Source: Candidatus Jordarchaeum madagascarense (GTDB lineage Archaea; Asgardarchaeota; Jordiarchaeia; Jordiarchaeales; Jordiarchaeaceae). From it: 34,298 nucleotides of DNA. The DNA lies in contig DXJA01000471.1 of NCBI GenBank assembly GCA_019056875.1, forward strand, positions 1-34,298. The letters are read 5' to 3'. The notes under the pieces were generated by a model, which worked only from the letters and a program-made list of their open reading frames with translations, had not been told where the DNA came from and did not search any database. The position numbers were made by a program, and so were the translations under genes. Shown here piece after piece: positions 21,680 to 29,692 of this stretch; position 1 is the first letter of the stretch, and every line of letters starts with the position of its first letter.

Positions 21680-21969
21680 AGAAAGTCAAAGAACTTCTCT
21701 CCTTTCCAGATCAATTTCCTGATGAAATATTTAGATATCTAGATATATCACGTGATAAATTTGCTAGTGAACTTAAGAAGCTGTGGGAAAGGAGTGTAAC
21801 AGAAGTCAAAAATATTGAAGGGATCCAAGGTGGCAACTTGAAGTCGCTTTATGAATATTTCGAGGATTTGATTGAATTGCATAAACAATTGACAACTCTT
21901 AGAAGCAATACAGTCTCACTAAAAGAAAAAATTCAGCAATATGCGAAGATCAAGGAGGCTTTTCCATGA
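21676..21969 (+). CDS. Unknown 97-aa helical protein, first gene of a three-gene cassette
   Basis: The frame opens right at the broken end of the HNH remnant, and the only start available is TTG 21676 without a ribosome site. The true N-terminus may therefore be lost. The product is mostly helical and charged (FPDEIFRYLDISRDKFASE, LKSLYEYFEDLIELHKQ) and ends in coiled-coil-like sequence. Its stop overlaps the ATG of the next gene by four bases (ATGA). No family is recognised. A helical partner of the long coiled-coil protein that follows is plausible. Confidence 0.65.
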   Translation: MKKVKELLSFPDQFPDEIFRYLDISRDKFASELKKLWERSVTEVKNIEGIQGGNLKSLYEYFEDLIELHKQLTTLRSNTVSLKEKIQQYAKIKEAFP

Positions 21970-23099
21970 CAATCGAATTGTTAGGGGCGGTTCAAGAGAA
22001 GACAAAAATGTCAGACGACTTAAAGTATCGATTTGAGTTACTATTAACAAGACTTGAGGAAAGCAGAAAAAAGGGAATGATTATCTCTCTTCCTGAATTC
22101 GAAGCATATGGTTGGAGAAATCTTGGAGAATTCTTAGATAGGTTGGACGATGCAGTAAATACACCACTTATTGAAGAAGCCAGAAGCATTTTGGACAAAA
22201 TCGGAGTATCTCCCCAGACCCTTGACAAATTGAAATCCGTACTTTCGGTGAGAAGGGAAGGGCTGATAACAATTCTGAAGGAAATGAGCAAAGAATTCAA
22301 GAAGATTCAGAACGAAAGACTTCAGAACAGAGCTAGGGAGAATATAACAAAATTCGTGGATGAAGGTAGATGGGATGAATTAGTTGTAAGGGCAAGCAAC
22401 TGGCAGAAACTAGAAGAAGACCTAGGCTCACTGCTGAAAGGGATAACAAAAAACACATACCTATATAATACTGTGTTTGAGAAGGCTCTAGAGGAAGGCC
22501 CTGGAACTGGCATAATTGATAAACTCAAAGAAGTTGAAGTAAAAGCCTCACGTGTTGGCAGCGAAGCTCTGAGAGCGCGTATAAAATTTGAAGTAGCTCA
22601 AAGTCAAGCCAATCCTTTAGGCAGCGTAGAAGATGATCTGAACCAAATCGCGAAGAAGAAAGAGGAACTAAGACAACTTATGGGTGAGGAAGTTAATATT
22701 AACAAACTCATAGAAAGGAATGAACCATTATCAAAGATGATTGATAAGCTAAATGAGGATTATACGCGGGTAAAAGGCCTTTTTGACACGCAGTATCGAA
22801 CAATTGAGAAACTCTTGCAAACACACAACAATCTTACTACTATTCTCAAAAAGATATCAAAGGCTATGCCTCTTGAAATAAGTCTTAAGCGATTAAAAGA
22901 GTTTGGCGATGAACTTGAAGGAGAGATTAAAAAACTAGAGAGCGAGCTTGAGAAAACGCTTACAGCAGATGCGAGGAGATTCATTGAGAACCTGCTTGAA
23001 GGAAAATTACCAGATGGTTGGGATGAAAAGAAGATAGTTAGTACTCTCAAGGAAATTCTCGATAAGAAAATTTCGTTTGAAGTTAAGTTGAGGATGTGA
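21966..23099 (+). CDS. Unknown 377-aa coiled-coil-rich protein
   Basis: Nearly all of the sequence is predicted helical, with Leu/Lys/Glu heptad-like stretches at about 85-120 (LITILKEMSKEFKKIQNER), 220-300 and 305-345 (LKEFGDELEGEIKKLESELE). There is no TM segment, P-loop or metal motif. A single less-helical spot lies near residues 35-60 (EFEAYGWRNLGEFLDRLDD). The gene has a very good GGAGG eight bases ahead of ATG 21966 and overlaps the first gene by four bases. I recognise no family. A structural or scaffold protein is the most that can be said. Confidence 0.85.
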   Translation: MTIELLGAVQEKTKMSDDLKYRFELLLTRLEESRKKGMIISLPEFEAYGWRNLGEFLDRLDDAVNTPLIEEARSILDKIGVSPQTLDKLKSVLSVRREGLITILKEMSKEFKKIQNERLQNRARENITKFVDEGRWDELVVRASNWQKLEEDLGSLLKGITKNTYLYNTVFEKALEEGPGTGIIDKLKEVEVKASRVGSEALRARIKFEVAQSQANPLGSVEDDLNQIAKKKEELRQLMGEEVNINKLIERNEPLSKMIDKLNEDYTRVKGLFDTQYRTIEKLLQTHNNLTTILKKISKAMPLEISLKRLKEFGDELEGEIKKLESELEKTLTADARRFIENLLEGKLPDGWDEKKIVSTLKEILDKKISFEVKLRM

Positions 23100-23101
23100 C
23101 T

Positions 23102-23530
23102 ATGAAAGAAAAGGACGAATTTAAGTTGAGCCGAATTCTCAGCCGAATGCAAGGAGAAAGCGAGGCAATTTTTCCGTGGGGAAAAGCCAATATGGAAGTA
23201 AAATATATCAATTATTCTGCTGGGGGAAAGGGATGCCCTGATTCTCTACTTGTTCTTAACATCAGGATGCCTGTATTAGATCAGCAAGTTTCAGTTCAAG
23301 TTCCTGTACTTGTCGAAGCCGAGAAAGCAGGAATGGATGCTGCAATGATGGATCTAAAGAACTTTTGCGAACGCTCCATGAAAGGAGCGTTGGAGGGTGG
23401 TGGTAGTTCTTTTATTGAGATTCCTATGCTTGTAGTTACAGAAAAACCTAAACGTGGTGAAAAAGAGGTGCGAAAAGAATTGAGCGTAGTCTTCAAAATT
23501 CGCGAGATAAAGGTCGAGAATGGAAAATAA
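23102..23530 (+). CDS. Unknown 142-aa beta-rich protein, last gene of the cassette
   Basis: Unlike its helical neighbours this protein looks beta-rich, with strands such as SLLVLNIRMPVLDQQVSVQV and ELSVVFKIREIKV around a central helix (AGMDAAMMDLKNFCERSMK). A GTG at 23096 would overlap the upstream stop as GTGA, but GAGG lies eight bases before ATG 23102, so I chose the ATG. It sits tightly behind the coiled-coil gene. No catalytic motif or family is recognised. It is likely a member of the same complex as the two genes upstream. Confidence 0.8.
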   Translation: MKEKDEFKLSRILSRMQGESEAIFPWGKANMEVKYINYSAGGKGCPDSLLVLNIRMPVLDQQVSVQVPVLVEAEKAGMDAAMMDLKNFCERSMKGALEGGGSSFIEIPMLVVTEKPKRGEKEVRKELSVVFKIREIKVENGK

Positions 23531-23569
23531 AACTTGTTTTTAGGATGATTTCCATTTTCGTAACTCATC

Positions 23570-23611
23570 GCGGTTTGTAACGAACGGTACTAGAAAACCT
23601 ACCGAAACCGC
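23570..23611. other. Imperfect inverted repeat behind the three-gene cassette
   Basis: GCGGTTT at 23570-23576 pairs with AAACCGC at 23605-23611, and an inner CGGT near 23584-23587 pairs with ACCG at 23601-23604. The 3' arm is continuous while the 5' arm has an eight-base bulge. It lies 40 bases after the last cassette gene and has no T-run, so it may be an RNA fold or processing signal, or a scar at the cassette end. Confidence 0.3.
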
Positions 23612-23703
23612 TACTGTTCAAACCTATAGTCGCTAGGAAGACAAAGATGTAAATGAAGGTGCAGATTTTAGTATCACTTGAGGGCTATGAACTATGTTAG
23701 GGT

Positions 23704-24096
23704 TCAATCCAAGCTTAAGAAGTTGTATAGATTTTCGTAAGATGATGGGGGCTTGAAGTTGCATATCTTTGCTTGGTTAAATACGAAGCTGAAGAAATCC
23801 TGTAGGATAGGATAGAGCAGGGCTTCCAGTTCCTCGTTGGTAGGTTCTTCACCTCCTTCTATGAGTTTTTCTCTAATGATTTCTTTCATATTTTCAACCG
23901 CATCTCTCGGGTGCGTCCATCCATGACGCGTACTAGTTTCGTTTAGGAAACCCAACCACATTAAATCGTCATATAATCCTCTTCCTAACTTGTAACACCT
24001 TCCGTATTTCTCGTCTAAAGCTTTTGTGATTCGTTCGGCTATTACTCCAATTTTCTGACGTATCGCCACAGTTGCTGCTCCTGACCACCTTGCCAT
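23704..24096 (-). CDS. Unknown 130-aa protein
   Basis: A soluble, mostly helical protein without known motifs. The start region MARWSGAATVAIRQKIGVI is basic and amphipathic. The middle holds RCYKLGRGLYDDLMWLGFL and THPRDAVENMKEIIREKL, and the C-terminus has a Phe-rich helix (LQDFFSFVF). I chose ATG 24096, four bases after GGTGAT; a GTG three codons upstream is also in frame. It follows the HEAT/unknown-domain gene by 80 bases on the same strand and may be the last gene of that unit. No function can be assigned. Confidence 0.75.
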   Translation of the reverse strand: MARWSGAATVAIRQKIGVIAERITKALDEKYGRCYKLGRGLYDDLMWLGFLNETSTRHGWTHPRDAVENMKEIIREKLIEGGEEPTNEELEALLYPILQDFFSFVFNQAKICNFKPPSSYENLYNFLSLD

Positions 24097-24176
24097 TTTT
24101 ATCACCTCTCAAGAATCACGCCAATGTTTTCTTTAATTGGATGAAGCTCCTCCAAAATGCAGATTGGTTTGGACAT

Positions 24177-26561
24177 CTAGTAGATTTCTTCTACAACTTT
24201 TTTCAGGTCTTTTATGAGTTTATCTATTTTTTTGGGAGGGTAATTTTTCTGGTAGTGGAAGTTGAGGTGGTGTATTCCGTCAATACTTTTGTCTTCAAGT
24301 TGGAGTCCCAGTTCGCGACGTGTTTTAGCGTCTTTTCTGATTTGGGCTGCATATTCCCTCAACCAGTTGGCTATTCCCTTCACGGTTTCGTCTCCATCCA
24401 CATCATGTAGGCCACACCACAGTTCGCAGCACAGGGAAATAACTTCTATCTCCAAGTCTAGTTCAATTTCGATTGGCAGGTAATATTCGGAGGTTCTTTT
24501 CTTCAAGGAGTAAATGTGTAGCCACTCGTCCAAGCACTCCTGCTCGTCGCCCAGTTCAAAATCTGTACTTGTTTCGAAGACCTTTTTCAGCGTTTCCGTC
24601 ATCTCTTTTTCCCTTAATTCTCTTAATGTATCCTCTGCGGATTCTATAACGTAATCGTTTCCACAGTTATCTATAACTTTGATGAGCGCTTCTTTTACCC
24701 CCTCTCCTCCTATTTCCCCAAGGGCATAAACCGCAGCTGACATGACATGCCTCCACTGGCACTCTTCCTCCTCGTCTTCATCACAAAACTCATCCTCTTC
24801 CTCATAATCCTGTTCCCCTTCTTCGTACCAATCGCCTTTTAGGATTTGTATGAGCGGTTTCAGAGCTCTCTCATCTTTCAAGTCTCCTAGGGCACTTGCT
24901 GCCTCTTCACGAACACAATTATATTTATCCTTTAGTGCCTTTATGAGTGGTTCAACCGCTCGTGCATCTTTTATCTTTCCAAGGGCGCCCACGGCCTTAC
25001 TTCGAACGTTTTTACTCTCATCCTTTAGTGCCTTTATGAGTGGTTCCACGGCTCCCGAATACTTCATTTTTCCTAGAGCGTGTGCTGCTCCTCCTCGAAT
25101 CCGTTCATCCTCATTTTTTAGTGCTTGCATAAGGGGTTCGATTGCTGGTTCCCCTATTCTTACCATGGCGTCTGCTGTGCCCCATAGAACGCCCAAACTT
25201 TCATCCTTTTTTAGAAATTCTATCAGTAGTGTTATCGCTGGCTCTCCAACTTCATCTGCTAGCCTGATCCATTTCTCCTTTCCAACAAGGTAATAGGTGT
25301 ATTCAATATTGTTTTTGGGTTTCCAGTCCATCTTGTCGAGTGCCTCTGCTGCTTCTTTTCGAACTTCCTTATGTTCGTCCTCTAAAACGTGGATGAGGGG
25401 TTCTACTGCTCTCCTGTCACCTATTTTTCCAAGAGTTTTTATGGCTCCTTCTCGCACGCATCTATTTTTGTCCTTTAGCGATTGTATGAGGGGTTCCACT
25501 GCGGGCTCTCCTACTTCCAGTAAATCGTCCCACTTTTGCAGTGCGATTAGGTGATAGGCTCGCTCGGTGCCGTCTTTGGGTTTCCAGCTCATTCTCTCAA
25601 GTGCCTTCGCCGCATTCTCTCTAATATCCTTGTTTTCATCTTTTAATAGGTGTATGAGGGGTTGTACCGCGGGTTCTCCGATTTCATTTAGCTTTTCCCA
25701 TTTTTGCTTTGCAATCAGGTAATACGCTTCTTCGGTTTTGTTTTTGGGTTTCCAGCCAATCTTCTCAAGTGACTCTGCCGCGTCGCGTTTAATCTGGCAA
25801 TCTTTATCCTGTAAATACTGAGTAAGTAGCTCCACTATCCCTTCAAAGCCTATTTTTACAAGAGTCTCTGCTGCAGACCTTCGAACAAGGCTACTCTCAT
25901 CCCTCAAAGCCTGTGTGAGTGGTTCCACCGCTCTCCCATCACCTAAGTATCCTAGTGACTCCGCTGCATCCCATCGAACATATCCATCTACATCTTTTAG
26001 GGCTTCTAAGAGTGGTTCCACCGCCTGTACATTTTTCAGCGTTCCCAGAGCACGGGCTGCTTGCGCCCGAACGTATCCACTCGTGTTTTTTAGTGCTTGT
26101 ATCAGGACATCCACAGCCCTTTCATCACCTATACGCCCCAAGCCGAATATGGCGACCTCTAACATCTCCTCATCTTTATCGTCTTTCTCTATGGTTTTGA
26201 TAAGTGGTTCCACTGCTCTTCTATCTTTTATGTCTCCTAGAGCTTGTGCTGCTTTAACCCGAACTTCGTGTTCCTCATCTTTCTCCAGAGTTTTGATGAG
26301 TGGCTCCACGGCTATTTCACTCTTTGCTTCTCCCAGAGCGAGTGCTGCCGCGGCTCTGACTCCCCCGTCTTCATCTTTTAGGATCTTTAGGAGTGCGTCC
26401 ACTGCGGGTTTACCTATCTCCCCTAGGGCAAACGCCGCATTGATTCGAAGTTCCTTATTGTTTTTCAGGATATCTGTAAGACCTTTAACATCTTTCTGAG
26501 CTTTCATTCTTTCCACATGACCCTGTGGTGAATCCCAATATAGTGAACCTATCTTCAACAC
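24177..26561 (-). CDS. Large HEAT-repeat protein with C-terminal copy 2 of the unknown domain
   Basis: 794 residues. The first 640 or so are HEAT repeats of the PBS-lyase type, about 18 units with the phrase [19 protein letters not shown]. Three places carry the longer inter-repeat module W-K-P-K ... AYYLIA..KW..L...GEPAV (near 255, 315 and 415), known from other HEAT proteins. A Glu/Asp-rich loop with YEEEDEFCDEDEEEE lies near 605-620. The last 125 residues are copy 2 of the five-copy domain (YLPIEIEL, CCELWCGLHDV, IANWLREYA, IDGIHHLNFHY). Its start is unclear: GTG and TTG crowd GAGGAGG, and the place that is ATG in the paralogue at 29015 is ATA here (26552). An A/T-rich box near 26605 may be the promoter. 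Confidence 0.93.
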   Translation of the reverse strand: MLKIGSLYWDSPQGHVERMKAQKDVKGLTDILKNNKELRINAAFALGEIGKPAVDALLKILKDEDGGVRAAAALALGEAKSEIAVEPLIKTLEKDEEHEVRVKAAQALGDIKDRRAVEPLIKTIEKDDKDEEMLEVAIFGLGRIGDERAVDVLIQALKNTSGYVRAQAARALGTLKNVQAVEPLLEALKDVDGYVRWDAAESLGYLGDGRAVEPLTQALRDESSLVRRSAAETLVKIGFEGIVELLTQYLQDKDCQIKRDAAESLEKIGWKPKNKTEEAYYLIAKQKWEKLNEIGEPAVQPLIHLLKDENKDIRENAAKALERMSWKPKDGTERAYHLIALQKWDDLLEVGEPAVEPLIQSLKDKNRCVREGAIKTLGKIGDRRAVEPLIHVLEDEHKEVRKEAAEALDKMDWKPKNNIEYTYYLVGKEKWIRLADEVGEPAITLLIEFLKKDESLGVLWGTADAMVRIGEPAIEPLMQALKNEDERIRGGAAHALGKMKYSGAVEPLIKALKDESKNVRSKAVGALGKIKDARAVEPLIKALKDKYNCVREEAASALGDLKDERALKPLIQILKGDWYEEGEQDYEEEDEFCDEDEEEECQWRHVMSAAVYALGEIGGEGVKEALIKVIDNCGNDYVIESAEDTLRELREKEMTETLKKVFETSTDFELGDEQECLDEWLHIYSLKKRTSEYYLPIEIELDLEIEVISLCCELWCGLHDVDGDETVKGIANWLREYAAQIRKDAKTRRELGLQLEDKSIDGIHHLNFHYQKNYPPKKIDKLIKDLKKVVEEIY

Positions 26562-26638
26562 CTCCTCACTCTACTGCTCGATAATTTTGTGTAAAGCAGT
26601 ATTATTATTTGAAACTGTTTTTCAAGTTTTAGTTTCTC

Positions 26639-27274
26639 TCAATACCAAATTGTGATGGGTGACCAGACTTCTTCCACGAGTTTCTTCGAGAATTTTAGGA
26701 AGTCTTCCAGTTCTTTGTAGGAGTAGCACTTCTCGTAGCGGAAGTAGATGTGGTGTATGCCGTCAACATTCGACTCCTCTAGGTCGAATCCTAGTTCCAG
26801 TATTTGCTGCTCGCTTGCCTCCATGTAGTCCGCATACTTCTCGAACCAGTCTGCTACTTTCTCGGGGGTCTCATCCTCACCCGCTTCATGCAAGCCTAAT
26901 GATAATTCAAAACGCAAACAGATAGCCTCACTCCGAGGGTGAAAGCAAACCTCGATGGGAACATAAAATCCTGAGAGTTTTTTACTCTCAAACCGATAAA
27001 CTTGCGACCGCCTGCTGCAGGTATCCTCTCTTTCCAGAGTGCAATCAGCATCAGCTTCAAGACCCTTTCTAACAGCATCTATTACTTTCCGAGTGTTCTC
27101 GTCCAGATTCTCTTCTGAATCTACTCCCTGTTCCTCGTCTTCTTCTTCCTCGTCCTCGTAGTCCTCGTCTTCCTCGTAATCTTCCTCTTCTTCGTATTCT
27201 TCTGCTTCCTCTTCCTCGTCTTCCTCTCGGTTTTCACCTGATTCTGAGTCTTTTTTTGTTTCTTTCTTTTTCAT
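26639..27274 (-). CDS. Acidic-tailed stand-alone copy 3 of the unknown domain
   Basis: 211 residues. After a basic start (MKKKETKKDSE) about 40 residues are almost only Glu, Asp and Tyr. The five-copy domain follows, with DCTLERED, FYVPIEVCF, ICLRFELSLGLHE, VADWFEKYADYME, VDGIHHIYFRY and a final VEEVW. It is the closest relative by eye of the 157-residue copy at 20.6 kb. ATG 27274 is preceded by GGTAGTG; a GTG at 27283 is also in frame. The acidic stretch could bind basic proteins or mimic nucleic acid, which is only a guess. An inverted repeat CTCAAA-T-TTTGAG lies 33 bases ahead of the ATG. Confidence 0.88.
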   Translation of the reverse strand: MKKKETKKDSESGENREEDEEEEAEEYEEEEDYEEDEDYEDEEEEDEEQGVDSEENLDENTRKVIDAVRKGLEADADCTLEREDTCSRRSQVYRFESKKLSGFYVPIEVCFHPRSEAICLRFELSLGLHEAGEDETPEKVADWFEKYADYMEASEQQILELGFDLEESNVDGIHHIYFRYEKCYSYKELEDFLKFSKKLVEEVWSPITIWY

Positions 27275-27306
27275 TATAATCACTACCTTTTTGGATTGTG
27301 TGTATT

Positions 27307-27319
27307 CTCAAATTTTGAG
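27307..27319. promoter_or_regulatory. Palindrome ahead of the acidic-tailed gene
   Basis: CTCAAATTTTGAG has perfect six-base arms around one base and lies 33-45 bases before ATG 27274, overlapping the place where a TATA box is expected. It could be an operator or simply an AT-rich promoter core. Confidence 0.25.
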
Positions 27320-27350
27320 ACGCTGCCTAATTTTTTTCAGTTTTCAGCTT

Positions 27351-29015
27351 TTATTCCCAATCCCAATCGTATTCCTCGTCGTGTAAAAACTGGGGTGACT
27401 GATAGATTTCTTCGGTGATTTTTTTCAGATCCTTCACCAGCTTTTCCACCTGGTCGAAGGAGTATAGTCTATAGTAACGGTAGTAGATGTAGTCTATGTC
27501 CTTGATGACTGGGTCTTCGGATTCGAATCTCATTTCCCGAAGTAGCCTATCAGCCCCTTCTATCAGTTCCGCATGTTTCATTAGCCAGCCAGCTACTCCT
27601 TTCAGGCTTTTATTATTTTTTTCTGGTCCGAACAGCCCACAGAATAGTTGGCAGTGCAGGAAGATGTCCTCGTCTTCCGAGTTGAACTCCATCTTGATTG
27701 GCAGGTAGGATTTGGAGCTTTCCCTCTCCAAGCGGATGTGTAGATAACCTTCTTCATCGTCGTACAAATATCGTAGAGTGCAACCCGCATTAGTTTTCAG
27801 GCCTTTTTTCAAGGCTTGTAACACTTCCTCTGCTCTCTCGGATTGCAGGATATCTTTTGCAACCTCCTGAACGCCACAATACGGATCCTTTAGAGCCTCG
27901 ATTAGGGCTTTCTTTACTCTGTCGTCTTTCATTTCGCTAAGAGAAATTGCGGCTTCCTCCCGAACCTGGCCTTCCTTATCCTCTTTTAGAACACGTATCA
28001 GGGGCTCTATTACCCTTGCATCATTTATGCGACCTAGTGCGGATACTGCATTCTGCCGAACGAAGAGATCTTTATCTCTCAGTGCTTCAATAAGGGGTTC
28101 CACGACACTAACATCCTTTATTTTTCCTAGAGCCTCTACAGCATCCCTTTGAACCCACTCATTCTCATCCTTTAGAAGTTGTATTAGTGGTTCTACTGCC
28201 CGCTTATCCCCTATCTTTCCCAACGCTTCGGCTGCTTCCCTTCGCACATCATCTTTCGCATCATTTAGAATTTGTATTAGCGGCTCCACAGCCCTTGTAT
28301 CTCTTATAACCCCAAGGGCCCAAGAGGCCGCTTCTTTGAGTTTTGAGCTTTTTTCAGTTAGAGCTTGTATTAGTGGTTCTACTGCCTGCTTATCTCTTAT
28401 CTTTCCTAGAGCTATGGCAATTTCGCTTCGTGTAACCCAATCCCGCTGGTTCGTATCTTTCATAGTTTGTATTAGTGGTTCCGCCGCTCGTTTATCCCCT
28501 ATTTTTCCCAGTGCTTCTGCAGCATCTTTTCGAAGATAATTATCCTCTCTTAGAATCCGTATTAGTGGTTCCACCGCCCGCTCATCTCCTATCTCTCCCA
28601 GCACGTTTACCGCTGCTTCTCGAACGGAGTCTTCTTCATCATTTAGGGCTTGTATTAGTGGTTCCACGGCTCTCTCATCTTTCATCTTTTCGAGAGTCCA
28701 TATTGTCTGGCTTCGAATAAACTTGTCATCACTCTTCAGGGTTTGAATTAGGGGTTCTACTGCTCTCTTATCTCCTATTTCGCGTAGAGCCAGTATAACG
28801 AGATATTGAACATCCTTCGATTTTTCCTCTAGAGCTTTTGCTAGATGTTCTACTGCGGGTCTACCCATCTCTTCAAGAGCATGTAACGCCTTTAATCCCA
28901 CATCCGAGTTTTTCTCATGCCTTAAGACCTTTACCAGGCTTTCCGCATCTCTCTTTATTTCCATTCGGTAAACATCATCCAACGTGAAATTGAAATTCGA
29001 ATCCGGTGTTCCCAT
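27351..29015 (-). CDS. HEAT-repeat protein with C-terminal copy 4 of the unknown domain
   Basis: 554 residues. About twelve HEAT units of 31 residues fill positions about 25-400, with the repeating AVEPLIQAL...VR..AAEALGKIGD. They are followed by a copy of the five-copy domain (about 405-535): CTLRYLYDD, YLPIKMEF, FLHCQLFCGL, VAGWLMKHAELIE, IKDIDYIYYRYY, ITEEIY. The usual IDGIHH is changed to IKDIDY here. An acidic tail ends the chain (DEEYDWDWE). ATG 29015 is nine bases after GAGGAG; an in-frame ATG at 29024 touches that site. The first 20 residues resemble the start of the 794-residue paralogue, so the two HEAT genes are likely duplicates that diverged in repeat number. Confidence 0.93.
   Translation of the reverse strand: MGTPDSNFNFTLDDVYRMEIKRDAESLVKVLRHEKNSDVGLKALHALEEMGRPAVEHLAKALEEKSKDVQYLVILALREIGDKRAVEPLIQTLKSDDKFIRSQTIWTLEKMKDERAVEPLIQALNDEEDSVREAAVNVLGEIGDERAVEPLIRILREDNYLRKDAAEALGKIGDKRAAEPLIQTMKDTNQRDWVTRSEIAIALGKIRDKQAVEPLIQALTEKSSKLKEAASWALGVIRDTRAVEPLIQILNDAKDDVRREAAEALGKIGDKRAVEPLIQLLKDENEWVQRDAVEALGKIKDVSVVEPLIEALRDKDLFVRQNAVSALGRINDARVIEPLIRVLKEDKEGQVREEAAISLSEMKDDRVKKALIEALKDPYCGVQEVAKDILQSERAEEVLQALKKGLKTNAGCTLRYLYDDEEGYLHIRLERESSKSYLPIKMEFNSEDEDIFLHCQLFCGLFGPEKNNKSLKGVAGWLMKHAELIEGADRLLREMRFESEDPVIKDIDYIYYRYYRLYSFDQVEKLVKDLKKITEEIYQSPQFLHDEEYDWDWE
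28181..28661. repeat. Tandem 93-bp coding repeats (HEAT units)
   Basis: The phrase GTATTAGTGG or GTATTAGCGG recurs at 28181, 28274, 28367, 28469, 28559 and 28652, a period of 93 bases with one 102 and one 90. It marks the AxEPLI helix of successive HEAT units. The DNA-level likeness suggests recent duplication or gene conversion between units. Confidence 0.7.
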
Positions 29016-29136
29016 CTTTAGCATCTCCTCACAGGATTTGCCCGTAAGTTGTTGCGATTAATGGTGTGGTTTGTAACTTCTTTCTCACCCTGTTTTGGTT
29101 TTTTTCATTTTTGAACCAAATAATCATGTTGATTAC

Positions 29137-29640
29137 TCAGTCTATGTATGATAACTCCTCAATGTCTTTCGGGAGTTCCTCTGTTTGGTCGAAGGAGTAG
29201 TCTTTCCGATAGTAGAAATCCATATCGCGTATGCCATCAATTTTGGATCCGTCCTCTCGGAATCCTAGTTCCAGTACCTTCTGCTCCGTTTCCTCCATGT
29301 AGTTTGCGTGCGCTTTGAACCAGCGTGCTAGTTCCTTTGCGCTCTCTTCGTATGCTTCAGTGATGCCGAAGGAAAGTTGGTAACGTAGGGAGATGGTTCC
29401 TGTGGGGTTGAAAATAATTTTGACAGGGACCTCCCAATCGAACTTCTTTCCCATCATCATCACCTGATAGACCGGTAATGATTCATTGTCGGTATCAGCG
29501 TCTTCTTCCAGTGTGCATCCAATGTTTTCTTCCAGACTCTTTTTAACAGAGTCCACCACTTCCCAGACCTTTTTTCTTAATTTTGCCTCTTTTTCCTCTT
29601 TACCTAATTTCGTAGCTCTTTTCGACTTTTTCCCTTTCAA
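29137..29640 (-). CDS. Stand-alone copy 5 of the unknown domain
   Basis: 167 residues with a very basic N-terminus (KGKKSKRATKLGKEEKEAK) and then the domain: GCTLEED, WEVPVKIIF, ISLRYQLSFGITE, LARWFKAHANYME, IDGIRDMDFYYRKDYSFDQ. The second His of IDGIHH is lost. The start is a TTG at 29640 with AAGGAG 11 bases upstream. It lies 52 bases after the zinc-finger gene on the same strand and probably forms an operon with it. The basic tail here contrasts with the acidic tail of copy 3, which could let the two bind each other. That is speculation. Confidence 0.82.
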   Translation of the reverse strand: MKGKKSKRATKLGKEEKEAKLRKKVWEVVDSVKKSLEENIGCTLEEDADTDNESLPVYQVMMMGKKFDWEVPVKIIFNPTGTISLRYQLSFGITEAYEESAKELARWFKAHANYMEETEQKVLELGFREDGSKIDGIRDMDFYYRKDYSFDQTEELPKDIEELSYID

Positions 29641-29692
29641 TTCTTTCGCTACTCCTTTTTTGATTAAATGTATTTTCTGTAAATTTGAGGCA

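Noticed and set aside
23690..23715. GGGTTCAATCC, similar to a tRNA T-arm.
   Set aside because: Flanking bases do not form the T stem, and no acceptor, D-arm or anticodon arm fits.
24850..26499. Long plus-strand open frames (60-194 codons) opposite the HEAT genes.
   Set aside because: They are antisense shadows of the 93-bp HEAT units, rich in Ser and repeated in step with the repeats.
26611..26636. GAAACT/AGTTTC inverted repeat right after the acidic-tailed gene as a terminator.
   Set aside because: The stem is short and AT-rich, and no T-run follows on the minus strand.
27860..28900. The regular 93-base periodicity as a CRISPR or satellite array.
   Set aside because: The units are coding HEAT repeats in one open frame, with no unique spacers between identical repeats.
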